Origin: Pteria penguin
Taxonomy: Eukaryota > Mollusca > Bivalvia > Pterioida > Pteriidae
Length of the DNA stretch: 64,000 nt
Direction of reading: 5' to 3'
Assembly (NCBI GenBank): GCA_035048485.1
Contig: CM068583.1
Coordinates: forward strand, 26,470,841 to 26,534,840
The notes under the pieces were generated by a model, which saw only the letters and a list, made by a program, of their open reading frames with translations, had not been told where the DNA came from and made no database searches. The translations under genes were made by a program, and so were the position numbers. This document shows positions 36,190-48,880 of the stretch, piece by piece (the first letter of the stretch is position 1; every line of letters begins with the position of its first letter).

Positions 36190-38030
36190 GTCACATTTAT
36201 TAACGTTGAGAAAAGTGTTATGAAGTACTAGATATAAGAAATGTATCTGTGATCAATATCTAACCTAAAATACTAATCTGATCATTGAAATCAATTATAA
36301 TGAGCACTCATTTCTGCATGTTTTAGCAATATGTATATACGTCTGTATTTGTCTTACATACTGGTGAAAAGTTAGTGAAAAGAGCATTGTCTTGAAAACA
36401 AACAGGATTAATTTACATTAAATGAAATGTACATGTTTATTTTTGCAAATCTAATTGTGGTATCTGTTTTCAAATGTTACTCAAATATAAATGCTGAAAA
36501 CAATATACATCATATTCAGAGGTAGCAATTACATTGTAGAAATGGTTTGAAGGAGATAGTCAAGTTTTCAATATGATTTTAATTTTTGGAGAATAATATG
36601 AAATTTGTTACTTTAACACATTGCAGTGAGGTCATCTCTATTATTTTTGTGTAATGGATATAAAAATAATTTCTGATTTCAGAATGATACACTTTGTCAA
36701 AGTGAAAGTTCTAAAGGCTTACACTCCTATTATAGAGATACTGTGGAAAAAATTGTATATAAATTCTGTGCTTTTTACTTTCAAAATAACATTGTGCCAA
36801 ATGTATCAAAATATTCCTGTTTCATTATGAAGTTGTGCTTCCTCTTGGGTTAAGACTGGAGTAAGTGTTGAAGATTCTAATTATAACATTTATTGTAGTA
36901 TTTGATTAATGATGCAAAGGTTTGGATGGACCTCATAAATTGAAAAATTTATGTCTTTTTAGTTGTAAAAAAATGTACGTCCTTTATGGAAATGGGTAAT
37001 ATTTTAGGGATTCTTGGGATGCAGAACAATCGTAATACTACTTTTATGATCTTTGTTCGTTATTTGAAGTAATTAGAAAAGGACATATTGGGATGGTAGC
37101 TACATATTTGTGCTTCAGGGTTCATTTCTGCTTATCCCACTTTAATAGTTTAAGAGGTTTATGTTTCCCTGCTTTCAGGTCATCATATGGCTGAAATAAT
37201 TAACAGATTAACAATCCATACCCAAGTTTTAGCATTTTCTTGATGACATTATAGACTATGATATATAGCAATGCAATACACTTTCTCAGGTTTTACACAG
37301 GTACTGTACACTGTATTGTGCGTTTCAGCTGTTTTGGACATGATGCCCAAAACATGTGAGAATTTTTGTTTTTGTATAACTGACTTTGTTTTTGGATAAT
37401 GTAAAATTTACTCCTAGTATGGGACCACTGTCACCAGTGGAAATATTTCGCAAACCCTGAATGTTCCATAATATTCATGATGGTAAAATATCAACATGTA
37501 CAGTTGAATGATGGAAACTTGATTTTAAAGAATAAAAAAATAAATTGACAAATACATGATTGAGAAATTCAAGACAGACACTGAAATCAAAAGAACGTTT
37601 AATCTGATTTCTGGAACATAGCTGTTTTATTCATAGTCAAACTTCGATATCTCAAAATTGACAATAATGTTGTTGACATCCCATACTTATTGTGACTTGG
37701 GACTCTGAGAGAAATTCTACCATTTGTATGATAAATTGTTGAATTTTTATTGAAGTGTATAAATTGCTTGGAAATATTTTTGCTAAAAACCATTCTTATT
37801 TAAGTAGTTTAACAGCTAATTGTTGATCATTACCTTGTAGATTTCAATATTGGACTTGTGACATTCCAAGTTTGCCATGTTTAATAACATTTGTACTAAA
37901 TTCAGATTTGTATGAATTTTTCTATCGTAATCAGATATCGATTATTACAAATAACTAAGTATGAAAAACTGCAAAGGCTTGATGTACCATTATTTAAGCC
38001 CTGCAGTATGTGTTGTGCCTTCATCCTAAC
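36190..38030. other. AT-rich sequence downstream of PABIR
   Basis: No gene or structured repeat recognised. May hold an extended PABIR 3' UTR (AATAAA patch near 37530). Confidence 0.35.
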
Positions 38031-38035
38031 GATAG

Positions 38036-38206
38036 AACCTTTCACTATTACTGCGGTACTGACGTTTTTGTTGGCAAATCATAACGGACCACTTTAAAGT
38101 TTTGATGTCATAATAAAGAATAATGATAGTCCGTGACGTCATTTTGCGAGAACATTTATGATTTTGCCAACCAAAACGTCAGTCCTGCAGTAATAGTGAA
38201 AGGTTT
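38036..38206. repeat. foldback element with ~48-bp arms
   Basis: Arms 38036-38083 and 38157-38206 pair: AACCTTTCACTATTACTGC against GCAGTAATAGTGAAAGGTT, then ACTGACGTTTT against AAAACGTCAGT, then TTGGCAAATCATA against TATGATTTTGCCAA. About 73 bp of loop. Confidence 0.75.
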
Positions 38207-39378
38207 TATTGGAGGAAAACATTAGGGAATATGTCAATAAGAAGCCAACTTCAAGGTTAACTAGGTAAATTAGAGCTTCAGAAAAATGTATATGAGATAG
38301 TTATAGTATTGAGATATTGCTGTTGAAACACCCAAGGTAAATTTAATCAATTTATAAAGGAAAAAATTGGCTTCAAGATAACTTGGGGATTCAGAGATCA
38401 GTGTGCAAGATACCGAAGTTTGACTATATAAAAAAAACCATTAAAGTAATAAGCAAGGGATATAAGAATTTCAAGTCAGAAATGTGAAGGAGTTGCTCTT
38501 TATAAATGCTTGAATATGTTTCCAATACATGTAGGTTTTGTTTGATACAACAGCATTGTGGTACAGTTCATTATTGCAGAATTGAAATTTGTTCCATTTT
38601 AAAAAGAAGAAGCTACCCAGCATCCATGGCAGTATCATGCGCTATCATGCAAGACATGTAGAAGGCCAGTTCAATATAGTTCATTTTTCTTGTATTCTGT
38701 CACTGTATATGGCATAGGTTACAGCATTTACTCTTAATAATGAGGTGTATGTAACTTTGAGGTGCTAGTTACTGTTAGGAAGGCACCTTCTGTTTGAAGT
38801 ATTAATGTGTATATCTTGAACATAAACTAGTATAAACATGAAATACGTAGTTTATAGCAGCTTCTTATATTTCAAGATGCATCTTTTGTCTATATTTAAC
38901 TCACTACTGTAACACTTCTATCCCTTAAAATGTTAACTGTACACTCAAACCTATCATCATGGTCACATGTGAAGAGGTCACCTATTTCAATCACCTTTAA
39001 TTAGCATCTGTAGTAAAAATTGCAGTTTTTTTTATATCCTAAACTAGAAATTTGTCATACTAAATGACCTGACTTAAGACCATCTGTTTTAAGAGATCGC
39101 CCATAATTTATCTCTCTTAGGGTATATAAAATTTTACTATAGTTAATATATAACATCTTAAGTGTGATATACATCTGCACTTTCAATATTGTTTGATCAA
39201 ACGGCACACAAAAAGTTCATAGATAGCATCGATAAAGATATAGAATTAGGGAGAATTCTTTGAAAATATGTATATGGAGTGTTATATATTTGAAATTTTA
39301 CATTGTCTGATAGAAATGTTTGGCTTGTGTGCATGTTGATTGTTGGGTAGTTTGACGTTGCCAACAAAAGGTTAAATG

Positions 39379-39574
39379 TACAGTCAAACCTCTATAATTC
39401 AAACGTTAAAAACTTGAAAAACGGTGGAAACCTGAAGCAGTTATGCTGTTTCAACAACTTTTCCTCTCATTTTACTAGTAACTCAGAAATTTTGAAAACT
39501 CAAACCTACAAAAAGTCAAAGTGATTTTGAAAATCCCTAGATCTAGCTCTTTGAGGTACCAACGTTTGATTGTA
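39379..39574. mobile_element. pogo-like MITE
   Basis: Ends TACAGTCAAACCTCTATAA and ACCAACGTTTGATTGTA are approximate inverted repeats with TA at both termini; 196 bp, no ORF. Confidence 0.5.
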
Positions 39575-40212
39575 TTATAATTTGTTCGTCTGGTAAATGA
39601 GTATAGTAAACTCTTTATACACCAATGATAGTAAAACTAAGAATGTTTAGAAATATTTAAAACATCATCTGGCATCAAAGCTTTATTAAATATTTCTGAA
39701 AGCATGTTATAATATTTATGAATTTTACTAAATTTGGATGCATGGCTACTTATACTAAAATATCTTTTAAAAAAAAACATATTCTCTACATAATTTATTC
39801 TTTATTCTGAATGCAAATGCATAACTATTGAAATATGGTACTTTATGAATCTATTTATTTGAGCTGAATATTATTTCTTTGCTACTAAGATCAACCATTG
39901 TCTGTTTTCCTCTCTCTATGTACATGTTTTTGATAATGTGGGGTTTTTTTTTGTATTTTATCTCTCCTAAATCTTGCGCTGATAAAATTGATGAAATTTT
40001 TTCATGTTTGTCATTCACATTATTTTGCATCATGTCTTGTTTTCATGTAACCACATTGTTGTTGTAATTTGTAAATGAAGAAATTAATTTAATGCTCTAT
40101 TTCTGCATTAAATGTAATTGTTGTTGCTGTGATTTTAGTGTTATTTATACCAGCATAAACAGTACACATTTTTTTTTATCTTTGTAAGACTTTTGCTATC
40201 ACGAGTGATTGA

Positions 40213-40922
40213 CAGTGTTCGAAAAATCCCATTACCCGTTACCCGTGGTAAGTGAAAAATGAGATCGGGTAACCTAAAAGTTGTCCAGTTCTTACCCGTT
40301 GGTAAGTAGATTATTGATAAAAACAAAATGTCATAAGTATAATTAATCATCCATAGATCCTCCGACGTAAGAAAATTTGGCATAAAAAGATCGTAAAATC
40401 GTCGATTGTTCGTAGTTAAAACAATATGTTTACCGAAAATCATAACCTCACATTTAAACTACTATACTAGTTGGAAAAGCAAATCCGGACGGAAATGTTA
40501 ATCCGGACGATCGGGAAAATCATATTTGGTGAACAAATACTAGATAAACTGTTGTATACAGGATGAAAAAAATGGGTTTTTTTTCGATTTATAGTAAGGA
40601 TTCATGAAAATGTCAGTAAGATAAAACAATAAACCAACGATCGTGCAGATTAACCTTTCCATGCGGAATTTCCTTTCCGACCAGCACAGGTTTCACCATT
40701 AGTTTTTTGCATTTGTGTAGTAACAGTATTCACTTTCATAATCTTTGATTAAAACTTGAGAGGTTATAGCCTTGTTATGCTTTTCTTAAGTGAAATAAAG
40801 CAGTAATCCAAACTTCTCACAATTTTTTCTTCGGGTAAGTAGATTTTGTCTGCGGGTAAGTGGATTTCAGTGAATCACTTACCCGTTGGTAAGTGCTTTT
40901 TCAAAAAATTTTTCGAACACTG
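40213..40922. mobile_element. TIR element with repeated TTACCCG/GGTAAG motifs
   Basis: Terminal CAGTGTTCGAAAAA and TTTTTCGAACACTG are perfect inverted repeats, flanked by GATTGA on both sides (40207-40212 and 40923-40928). Subterminal TTACCCGTTGGTAAG motifs occur at both ends. The CAGTG ends look hAT-like, but six bp is short of the usual eight. No transposase visible. Confidence 0.65.
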
Positions 40923-40929
40923 GATTGAG

Positions 40930-41186
40930 TGATTATTGTTTTACATCACTCCATGGTTATTTCTCCTATATGGTGACGGCATATGTCTGATGCATGGCAT
41001 ACAAATTTAGACCTTTGCAACGGACCTACCCGAAGCAGTGAAGGATCTTTTACGTGCCACGTCTACCGTGACACGGTACCTCGGTTTTTACTGTCTCGTC
41101 TTAAAGACAACACCGGTGCGCCCAGGGCGGGAGTCGAACCCAAGACCTCTCGGTCACGAGCAGTGTACCTTATCCACACTATCACG
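40930..41186 (-). mobile_element. tRNA-derived SINE, family 2, copy b
   Basis: Minus-strand B box GGGTTCGACTCCC, core with GTCTTTAAGACGAGACAG and AACCGAGGTACCGTGTC, and tail CCGTCACCATATAGGAG. Directly follows the TIR element at 40213-40922. Confidence 0.65.
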
Positions 41187-41869
41187 TGTGATGATTGATA
41201 TAGTGATCGTACATGTTAATTGTTTATCTCTTTTCTCTAGTTTTGATTTCTTTCCTTGGTCCCTGGAGTGATTTCAATAGAAAATGATAGGAACGCAACG
41301 GGTCATCTACTAAAACACTGTCTGCCATGTCGTGATAAAATGAAATGAAGTATGTTAATTTCAAATTAGTGGGCATAAAACAAACCATATTGCTATGAAG
41401 TTATCCATTTGTGGAGGTTTTTTCCTTTTTTTATTGAACAAAAGACAACTTGCTATGTTGTTTATGCGTAGTACATTTTGAAAAAAAAGTATATTTTTTG
41501 TTTTCTGTTGGTGGCCTTACAAAAGCATTTTGGATTCTGTTGCTGATGGCATTATGGTTGCTAGTTACATTTTCATCTTTTCAAACATCACAGTGACTGT
41601 GTGTGAAATGGTTACCTGCATATATTAAAGATCTGGGCGGCATTACGTAAGGACAGAACATGTTGAGAAAATGTCTATATATCTTTTGATATGTCGGAGT
41701 TACTTTTCTTTTAACGGATAAAAGTACATACATGTAGTAATTGATAGAAAAGAAAAACGATTATTATTCATGATCATTTTGTCACAGATTTCTTTATTTA
41801 GGTATATATACATTTATTTTGGTGATAATAATAATATACAATATTACATAGCGATGATGCAGTGTTGGT

Positions 41870-41920
41870 GGGCGCATTTTTTGTTTTTTGTTTTGTTTTT
41901 TTTTTTTTTTTGGTTATGTG
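41870..41920. repeat. T-rich tract
   Basis: TTTTTGTTTTTTGTTTTG run followed by 16 T; similar T/G-rich tract at 42408-42460. Confidence 0.8.
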
Positions 41921-42645
41921 GAGTATTGGTGAGCGAACAATACTGCAGTGCCGGCGATAGATTCTCACCTCTGTTTAAATGTTGGTTAATATTTCATTCT
42001 GTCGTATCCTTCTTGGCCAGCGATATCACGACCATCCTCTTTTTCTAACTTCCCACGAGCTTATACAAAGGTCGACAATTCTCACGGATTTCAAATGGTT
42101 AAGAATGATGGAAGGAATTCGCTACAGGTGGGACGAATTTTATAGTGTAATTGTCTTTGAAACTTGATAACTTCAAAATAAAGTAGATTCTTATTAGATT
42201 CTGTGAGAAAGTTGTTATGATAATTGTTTCACGCTTGTTATAGGAAGTAATACGAGTCTGATTCCGGACTACGCCACTATGTGTGACAAGTTAGTAAGCT
42301 ACTTTTATGTTACTTTATTTTAATGAATTTTATATTGAAAGTCATAAATCCATTCCAGACTCAAAACAAAAGAAAACCAAAACCACCCAAAAACATGAAA
42401 ACGGATGTGTTTTTTTTTTTGTTTCGTTTTTGTTTTGTTTTGTTTTGTTTTTTGTTTATGTTTTTAATATATGGAGAGAGGAAAGAGGAAATCGATCATT
42501 GACTTCTAAGTTGATAATTATGATTAACTGCATCGTGTACAGGGTTCCTGTTTTATAGCGATGATCCGTCTAGTGAGTATATTTGTATTTCCAGAAATTC
42601 ATCTTGTACCTACTACAGTTTATGTAATAGTTTATTAGGGGGTAT

Positions 42646-42759
42646 ATGTACTGTCTTTTTCTAACTTTAAATTTTTATGATTTAAAGTGAGCACAATGCT
42701 ATTTAGTCATGTGCTCACTTTAAATCATAAAAATTTAAAGTTAGAAAAAGACAGTACAT
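42646..42759. repeat. perfect 49-bp-arm hairpin
   Basis: Arms 42646-42694 and 42711-42759 are exact inverted copies (starting ATGTACTGTCTTTTTCTAAC) around a 16-nt loop, AATGCTATTTAGTCAT. No copy elsewhere in the window was noticed. Confidence 0.95.
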
Positions 42760-42896
42760 TAAATCTTGTTTATCAATACATTTATTGCAAAAATGTTAAC
42801 CTGGCAAATAGCTGCAATTTGCTAGATAGAAAAGGATTCTCAGACTGATTCCATATGACATTATCAAAAATTGGACAAAGTTGAGAGCTTCTTTTG

Positions 42897-43165
42897 CTAT
42901 ACCCCCCAGCATCCGTGTTCGATTAAGTAGATTGGGATAACTCGGTATTGGAGAAAGTATAGGTGCTATAGTTGTCAAGCTTGTACCTTAAGTTCATCTG
43001 GGGATGTTGACTTAAGCGCATGTGTAGATGATGCATTTGACCTACATTTTCCACTATAATGACTAGGTAAATACTTTAATGTAAATCAATATTGAAGAAA
43101 GTATTAGTACTGCAGTTACCAAACTCGCACCATAGGTTCATCTTGGGATGCTCACTTTAGCGCAT
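42897..43165 (-). repeat. dispersed repeat (two adjacent copies)
   Basis: CATCCGTGTTCGATTAAGTAG, GGTATTGGAGAAAGTATAGG and AAGCTTGTACCTTAAGTTCATC are the inverse of 55463-55560; a second, more decayed copy starts near 43085. A further relative lies at 47985-48140. Confidence 0.55.
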
Positions 43166-43635
43166 GCATCCTATTACGCATCTGACCTACATTTTCCGCA
43201 TGAGTAACTCGGTTAAGTAGTTTTGGGTAATTCATTATTGGAGAAATGATAGTTTAGTTTAATTTATTGGTCAAAAGCAATACAGCTTATAGACATTACA
43301 ACACATGTAATAATACAACTTGAATTATATGATACATGGTCATAATCATACATAGATGTACATAACTAAATCTAAACAACGCCTTAATGATACATATATA
43401 AATAATTCTATACTATTTGTTTTCGTATATTAAAACATTCTTCATATATTTACAAAGAGCACAGTGTTCTCTTACATTTTGAGTTGAAAGTAATTGAATT
43501 AATTTATAGACAGAGGTGCTACAGTGATCTAACTTGAACTTATTCATCCTATGATGCATCTGACCTTGCTTTACGCTAGGGTGCCTCGGTTCAAGTTTAC
43601 AATGTTCTGTAATACTTTGTAATGTATATATCTTT

Positions 43636-44536
43636 TTATACACCCGCATAAAATGTGGGCGTATTATGCTATATACGGCTGTCTGTTCCTCCAATCTTGT
43701 CATAACTCCTCCTAAACCCTTAGGGGGATTTTAATTAAACTTGGTACAATGAAAGAACACGATTTCAAGATGTGCATATTTGAAGAGGAATGCTGTCCAA
43801 AAAGAATTACAGAGGTTTATGGCCTTTTTAATACTACTACTAATAATACAAATACAAGAGTTATGACCCTAGACTTAGAGTTTCTTAGATTTTTCTATGC
43901 AAAATATATGGTCTTCGCAACTCTTCCTAAACTTTTTGGGGGATTTAACTGAAACATAGTACAAAACAAGAACACCATATGAAGATGTGCGTGTTGAAAT
44001 GGGAATGCTGTCCAAAACAATTTACAGGAGTTATGACACTTTGACTTTTCAATGCAAATTACCTTGTCTTTGCAACTCCTCCTAAACCTTTAGGGGGATT
44101 TTGATGAAACGAAGTACAAGAAAAAAAACACCATATGAAGATGTGCATATTGGAAGGGGAATGCTGAAAGAGTTATGACCCTTGGTCATTAGATTTTTCT
44201 ATGCAAAATACCTGGTCTTCCCAAATACATGTACTCCTAAACACTTTAGATGATTTTGATGAAACTTGGCACAAAGAAAGATCACATTATGAAGATGTGC
44301 ATATTGAACAAGATTTTCACACGTCTACAATATTCAATACAACTGTAGTCGATGTATTTATGAAGGGAAAAAAGGGGGCGGTCAACATGGGAAATGTTGA
44401 ATGCACAAAAATCAATTAACATACAAACAATTGAGTAAGAAAGCTGAACTGTTTTAATAGTATTTAATAGTATCCAAGGTAATCTACATTTACCAGAATT
44501 TGAGTAGATATTTAGTCACCAAGGATAATGAAATGC
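43636..44536 (+). mobile_element. Helitron-like element with four ~150-210-bp units
   Basis: Starts TACACCCGCATAAAATGTGGGCGTATTAT (hairpin GCGG/ATGTGGGCG) and a CTGTCTGTTCC motif. The module CCTAAACCYTTAGGGGGATT recurs at about 43712, 43926, 44087 and 44237, each followed by ATGAAGATGTGCATATT. The far end GCGGGCGTATTATG recurs near 44526. Confidence 0.6.
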
Positions 44537-44559
44537 GGGCGTATTATGTGCCATTCAAT

Positions 44560-45820
44560 AGTGTCCTACTTTTGCTTTACAAATACTGTACGTATCGAGG
44601 TGAGCGTGGTAATCTTGGATTACACAATGTTTTTTATATTCGAGATACGTCTTTGATATTTTGCATGTCTGTTAATTACCAATGGACTTTGATTTGTGTT
44701 AAAATATTAGACCATGTGACCTTAACCTTGCTATTTTTGTGAAAGGATTAGAAGTAAATTTATTATTGTTTTTACTCCAGATGATGGTAAACCGCGGTGA
44801 AATTCTAATAAATATGCATTAAACCTTATCCTTATACGCTGAAGTGATATGTTTTAAGTTGTTTTGTTCATCGTGTATACTTATAATGACGTACATGAGT
44901 AGACTTTCATAACATCACATGTATTTTACCAGAAGTAAACACTTAGGCTGACTACTGTACAGCTGACTTTGATCTCGACTTTTAGTATTAATTCGGTATA
45001 CGAAATGTGTTTTGTCATTCCTGTGCAAAGCAATAAAGTTAATTTGACAGTCGGTTATCCCGAAATAAGACCACTCCTTTCCAACGCTGTAGTTCTTAGA
45101 AAACCGATTGATATTTATAAGGCGTGGTCATCATGTGGTATATTATGAACAACTCGAGAAGATATTTAAGATATTTCTAAATATGCCACAAAGTACCGAT
45201 ACAGATATAACCCTGCCCAATACTAACAAGAAAGTAGTCTTGGTGCCAACAACCTTGTTTCAATGTTTACCCAAATATGCCATTTGTACTGTTACATATC
45301 TATGTGGCCATTTCATATCAATTGCGCAATAAATGGTTTTTTGTGCTGTTAAAATAAGAATTAGTAGCAAATCTTACAATATGTACATTGTGTATCATCT
45401 GACATAAAGATTTGTGTACTTTAATATGTAATACATGTAGTTGTTCGTTCGTAAACGATGCGCAATGTCAGCTCCTATAAAAGTCTTTTATATTGAAAGT
45501 AACGATTTATGAAAATTGATTAATCATTCTTTCTTTTATTTAAATTGTCAATTGAAAATTTATAATGAACAGGCAAGAGGACATTGATGTCAGAAATGAA
45601 ATACTTATGGTTTCCCAGTAAGCGTTTTCCTTTCCTATAAATCGGATCAGAATGGGGTCAGGGATGAAAAGAAAAATACCATCACTTCTCAAGAGTAGAA
45701 ATAGAATGTTTTGTCTGTCTGTTAGTCACTCTATGTCATAGATACATAATGTTCGTTTCATACCTAACATTTTCGTCACGAAATCTTACAAAATGTGTGT
45801 TTGCTTGTTAAGGTTATTGT
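44560..45820. other. unannotated intergenic sequence
   Basis: No gene-like frame or structured repeat recognised on either strand. Confidence 0.35.
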
Positions 45821-45835
45821 TATACGTAACGACAA

Positions 45836-46020
45836 TACTATTTCCCTTACATGGCGATGACAACTGCCTGATGCATTGTACATGAGGTTAGACCTACACA
45901 ACGGAACAATCCGAAACAGCGACACGGAGCTTCGGCTCTTTCCGTCTCATCCTAAGGATATCGACCAGGGGCGAATTCTCGTTCCTCTTACTCACCGTCA
46001 CAGCGCGCTTCAGAGTTACG
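45836..46020 (-). mobile_element. SINE family 2, truncated copy c
   Basis: Contains TGGCGATGACAACTGCCTGATGC, GTTAGACCTACACAACGGA and CTTTCCGTCTCATCCTAAGGA in family 2 order; the tRNA-like head is lost. Confidence 0.5.
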
Positions 46021-46141
46021 ACGGATCCTTGAGGAATTATATTCATATAAACTGGTATTATAAACACTACATAAGGTACCTATACAATCGTTATGGCGGA
46101 TAAAACTCTGATTTTGGATCAAAATTTAGTGAAGATCACGC

Positions 46142-46226
46142 AACTTCTATCAGCTTATGTTATGTAATAACTTCTATCAGCTTATGTAATGTAATAACTT
46201 ATATCAGCTTATGTTATGTAATAACT
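46142..46226. repeat. 27-bp tandem repeat (3 units)
   Basis: Unit AACTTCTATCAGCTTATGTT plus ATGTAAT, three copies at exact 27-bp spacing with two substitutions. Confidence 0.9.
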
Positions 46227-46845
46227 TTTGTTTGAAATGTAACAAAAAGTAAAGACTCCCCATTGAATTCTGATATTCGATTAATCTGAAAATTATTGAA
46301 TAACTAAACTTCGCTTTAACTGTCGGGTCCACTATTTAAGCTGTGGTATTAGGTTGACCATGACTTTCGTATTGAGAAATTATTTTAAAAAAGGAAATGT
46401 TTACTTCAAGTTTAGCGAAAGGAACGGTGACCTATAGATCGACAAGAAAGGCTGAGAATAATCTCCAAAACATTTCGAAGTCGTGAAGATTTCGTCCTCC
46501 ACGTTAACCAAAAGATTAGTATTGGCCAAGAATTTTTTGAAATGTTTATGAAATACTGGATGTTTCACGTTATTCTAAAGTTAATCCGATATAAAAACTG
46601 ACGTTTGGATATTTATAGACCTGTCTACATTTTCTACGTCTGAGAGCGACAGTATTTATATTACTCATGCCTTTAATTGATGTAATTTCGACACCTTGTG
46701 TTGCATGTCACAATAATGTTACCCAGACATCCATGATCAACATCATATGCGGCGCGTTCAGCGCCCGTTGTTATTCAAAGCGTAACGTAGTGATTTTGTT
46801 CACTGATCGGTCGATTTTATCAAAGCGCTACAGTAACGTACGTGA

Positions 46846-47119
46846 AGCGGCTTATACGCCCGTCTTTGACGCTACGTATTATGGTAATGCGTCGTCCGTC
46901 TGTCCGACCTTGTGGGCAGGATACAGACCAAACCGTTGGGGCTAAGACTGTCAAACTTGGTACACTTACTCCTCATGTCAAGACAAAAATGGGTATTGTT
47001 TTTCAAGGTCAGAGGTCAAAGGTCAAGGACACAGTACTACTTGGTAGGAACAACCTTGTGCCAAGACAAAAACGCCTATTGTTTTTCTAGTTTTGTTACG
47101 CTAGGCGTTGCTCTTGTTG
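46846..47119 (+). mobile_element. short Helitron-like element with triple DR1
   Basis: TACGCCCGTCTTTGACG start, CCGTCTGTCCG motif, CAGACCAAACCGTTGGGGC core, and three AGGTCA half-sites spaced one base apart (47006-47025); end TACGCTAGGCGTTGCTCTTG. Relative of 31.49 kb. Confidence 0.55.
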
Positions 47120-47448
47120 GATACTGTCCAAGTGAAATAAACGACGTTAAAATGACAAACACAGAATCAAACAAAGAAATGAAAAATGGTGTTACTGGAT
47201 GGTGAAGTTAATAATTACATGTTCTACTACACCATTAGGGTGAAGGGAACCTTATCCATGGTAAAACGTCGTTTCCTGTTTTAGGTTTTTCGTGTTAAAC
47301 ACTCGCAATTGCCTTCCTCCGCAACGCGTCGTAGACAAAGTACATATAACTGAAAGATTAAAACGACGCGGATCAAATAAAGTCGTCCACAGGGAAGTTG
47401 TTGTAAAATTAATAAAGGACATTTTTTCCACAGATTTCGGCTACTTCG

Positions 47449-47500
47449 CCTTTATCAAGTGAACGTCGTTTATTTCACTTGATAAAGCCGAAAATTTGTG
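47449..47500. repeat. short hairpin (TTATCAAGTGAA / TTCACTTGATAA)
   Basis: CTTTATCAAGTGAA pairs with TTCACTTGATAAAG around an 11-bp loop; flanking GATTTCGGCT and GCCGAAAATTT also match loosely. Confidence 0.6.
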
Positions 47501-48269
47501 TATAGAGTGTCTTTGATTTAGACAATGTTAACTCTTTGTTTGCAGCGCTTTCTAATTAGTCGTTCACTGATTAAAACCAATCAAGAAATAAGGCTTCCAT
47601 AGGCTATGCTAACTCGCTGAAGGCACACAATCACGGTATGATTATTATTGTAGATACGAACACTGGCTAATCAAAGATTACCTACCTCATCTCAAAGACA
47701 GCGCTTTACTTTCATTGCAAAAAGTTGATTTTGCACTTACACAGTATGAAATATTACTCAAAAAATGTAGTAAAATAGTTCTAATTCAAATTTGGTAAAC
47801 AGCACAGGGACAACGCTCTGGTTCAAGCGAGCTTTATTCCCGTGGGTAAAAGGGTGCCTAGATACGAGACAGACAGATTTTTCTCGCTCACGCCTCGACT
47901 GAAATTTATTGAATTATCCCACCGTCGACTGCTAACTGGTGCTAGATTCTATGAGTCCAATATTGAGCTACCCCAAACTTCTTAACCAAGTCACTCAAGC
48001 GGAAAAAGTAGGTCAGATGCTCTATCTGATTCCAGCTCGATATTTTACGATGAACCACAGATGCAAGTTTGGTCACTCTGGCGTATGTACTTTATCAAAT
48101 ACTGAGCTAACCCAAAACGTCTTCACCAGATCCGGACGGGAATATTTATATTAAGCTCATCTCCATTTGGCGGAGGTTAACTAAAACTAGAAAACTGAAA
48201 TTAAATGCAATTATTGAACGGACTATAAGATTTATAACGGCTGAAATGATAATGATAATAATAATGATA

Positions 48270-48313
48270 CAACTACTACTACTACTACTATACTACTACT
48301 ACTAATAATAATA
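48270..48313. repeat. (ACT)n/(AAT)n microsatellite
   Basis: Trinucleotide run ACTACTACT interrupted by TACT and ending in AATAATAATAA. Confidence 0.9.
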
Positions 48314-48830
48314 AAAGGAGGGCGGAAAGATTTATCAGACAATCCCCGGATTGATATTTTATCTATAATCAATGAGTGGTGTTATCGTTCGCTTGAGTTT
48401 TGTAAAACTTAGGAACTTTGAACTTCGGAAGACTTTTATCTCTGTGAGCAACTTAACTTTGTGACCGGAAATGATGTCTTATGAAATTATAAAACTAGTG
48501 ACGAAGCGGATCTAAATACAGTGGCGTCGCACCGATTACGCAGAGACGCAAATGAATACACAACAATTTGTAGGACAAAGGCCTATTATAATTAATATTT
48601 ACACGTATTTGAATGTACATAGTTCTTGTAAAAATTTTATAGATCGTACTATTTGTATGGAATTTGTTTATATCAAAATTCTAAAATCGCTGCATGAGGT
48701 TTCCAGGAGTTTCGCCTCCTTACTCCGTACCAGGGATTCACCCTGGACCCACTTCGGTCGTTTATGGTGGTCCTAGAGCTCCTGCCTTTCTGATTTTAAC
48801 ATACAAAATTTTAAACTAGCTACGACATTG

Positions 48831-48880
48831 AAATATTGCAAAGACCCTTACATTATTTGTAAGGGTCTTTTGCAATATTT
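48831..48880. repeat. 22-bp-arm hairpin
   Basis: AAATATTGCAAAGACCCTTA pairs with TAAGGGTCTTTTGCAATATTT, with one extra T, around a short ATTATTTG-type loop. Confidence 0.85.
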
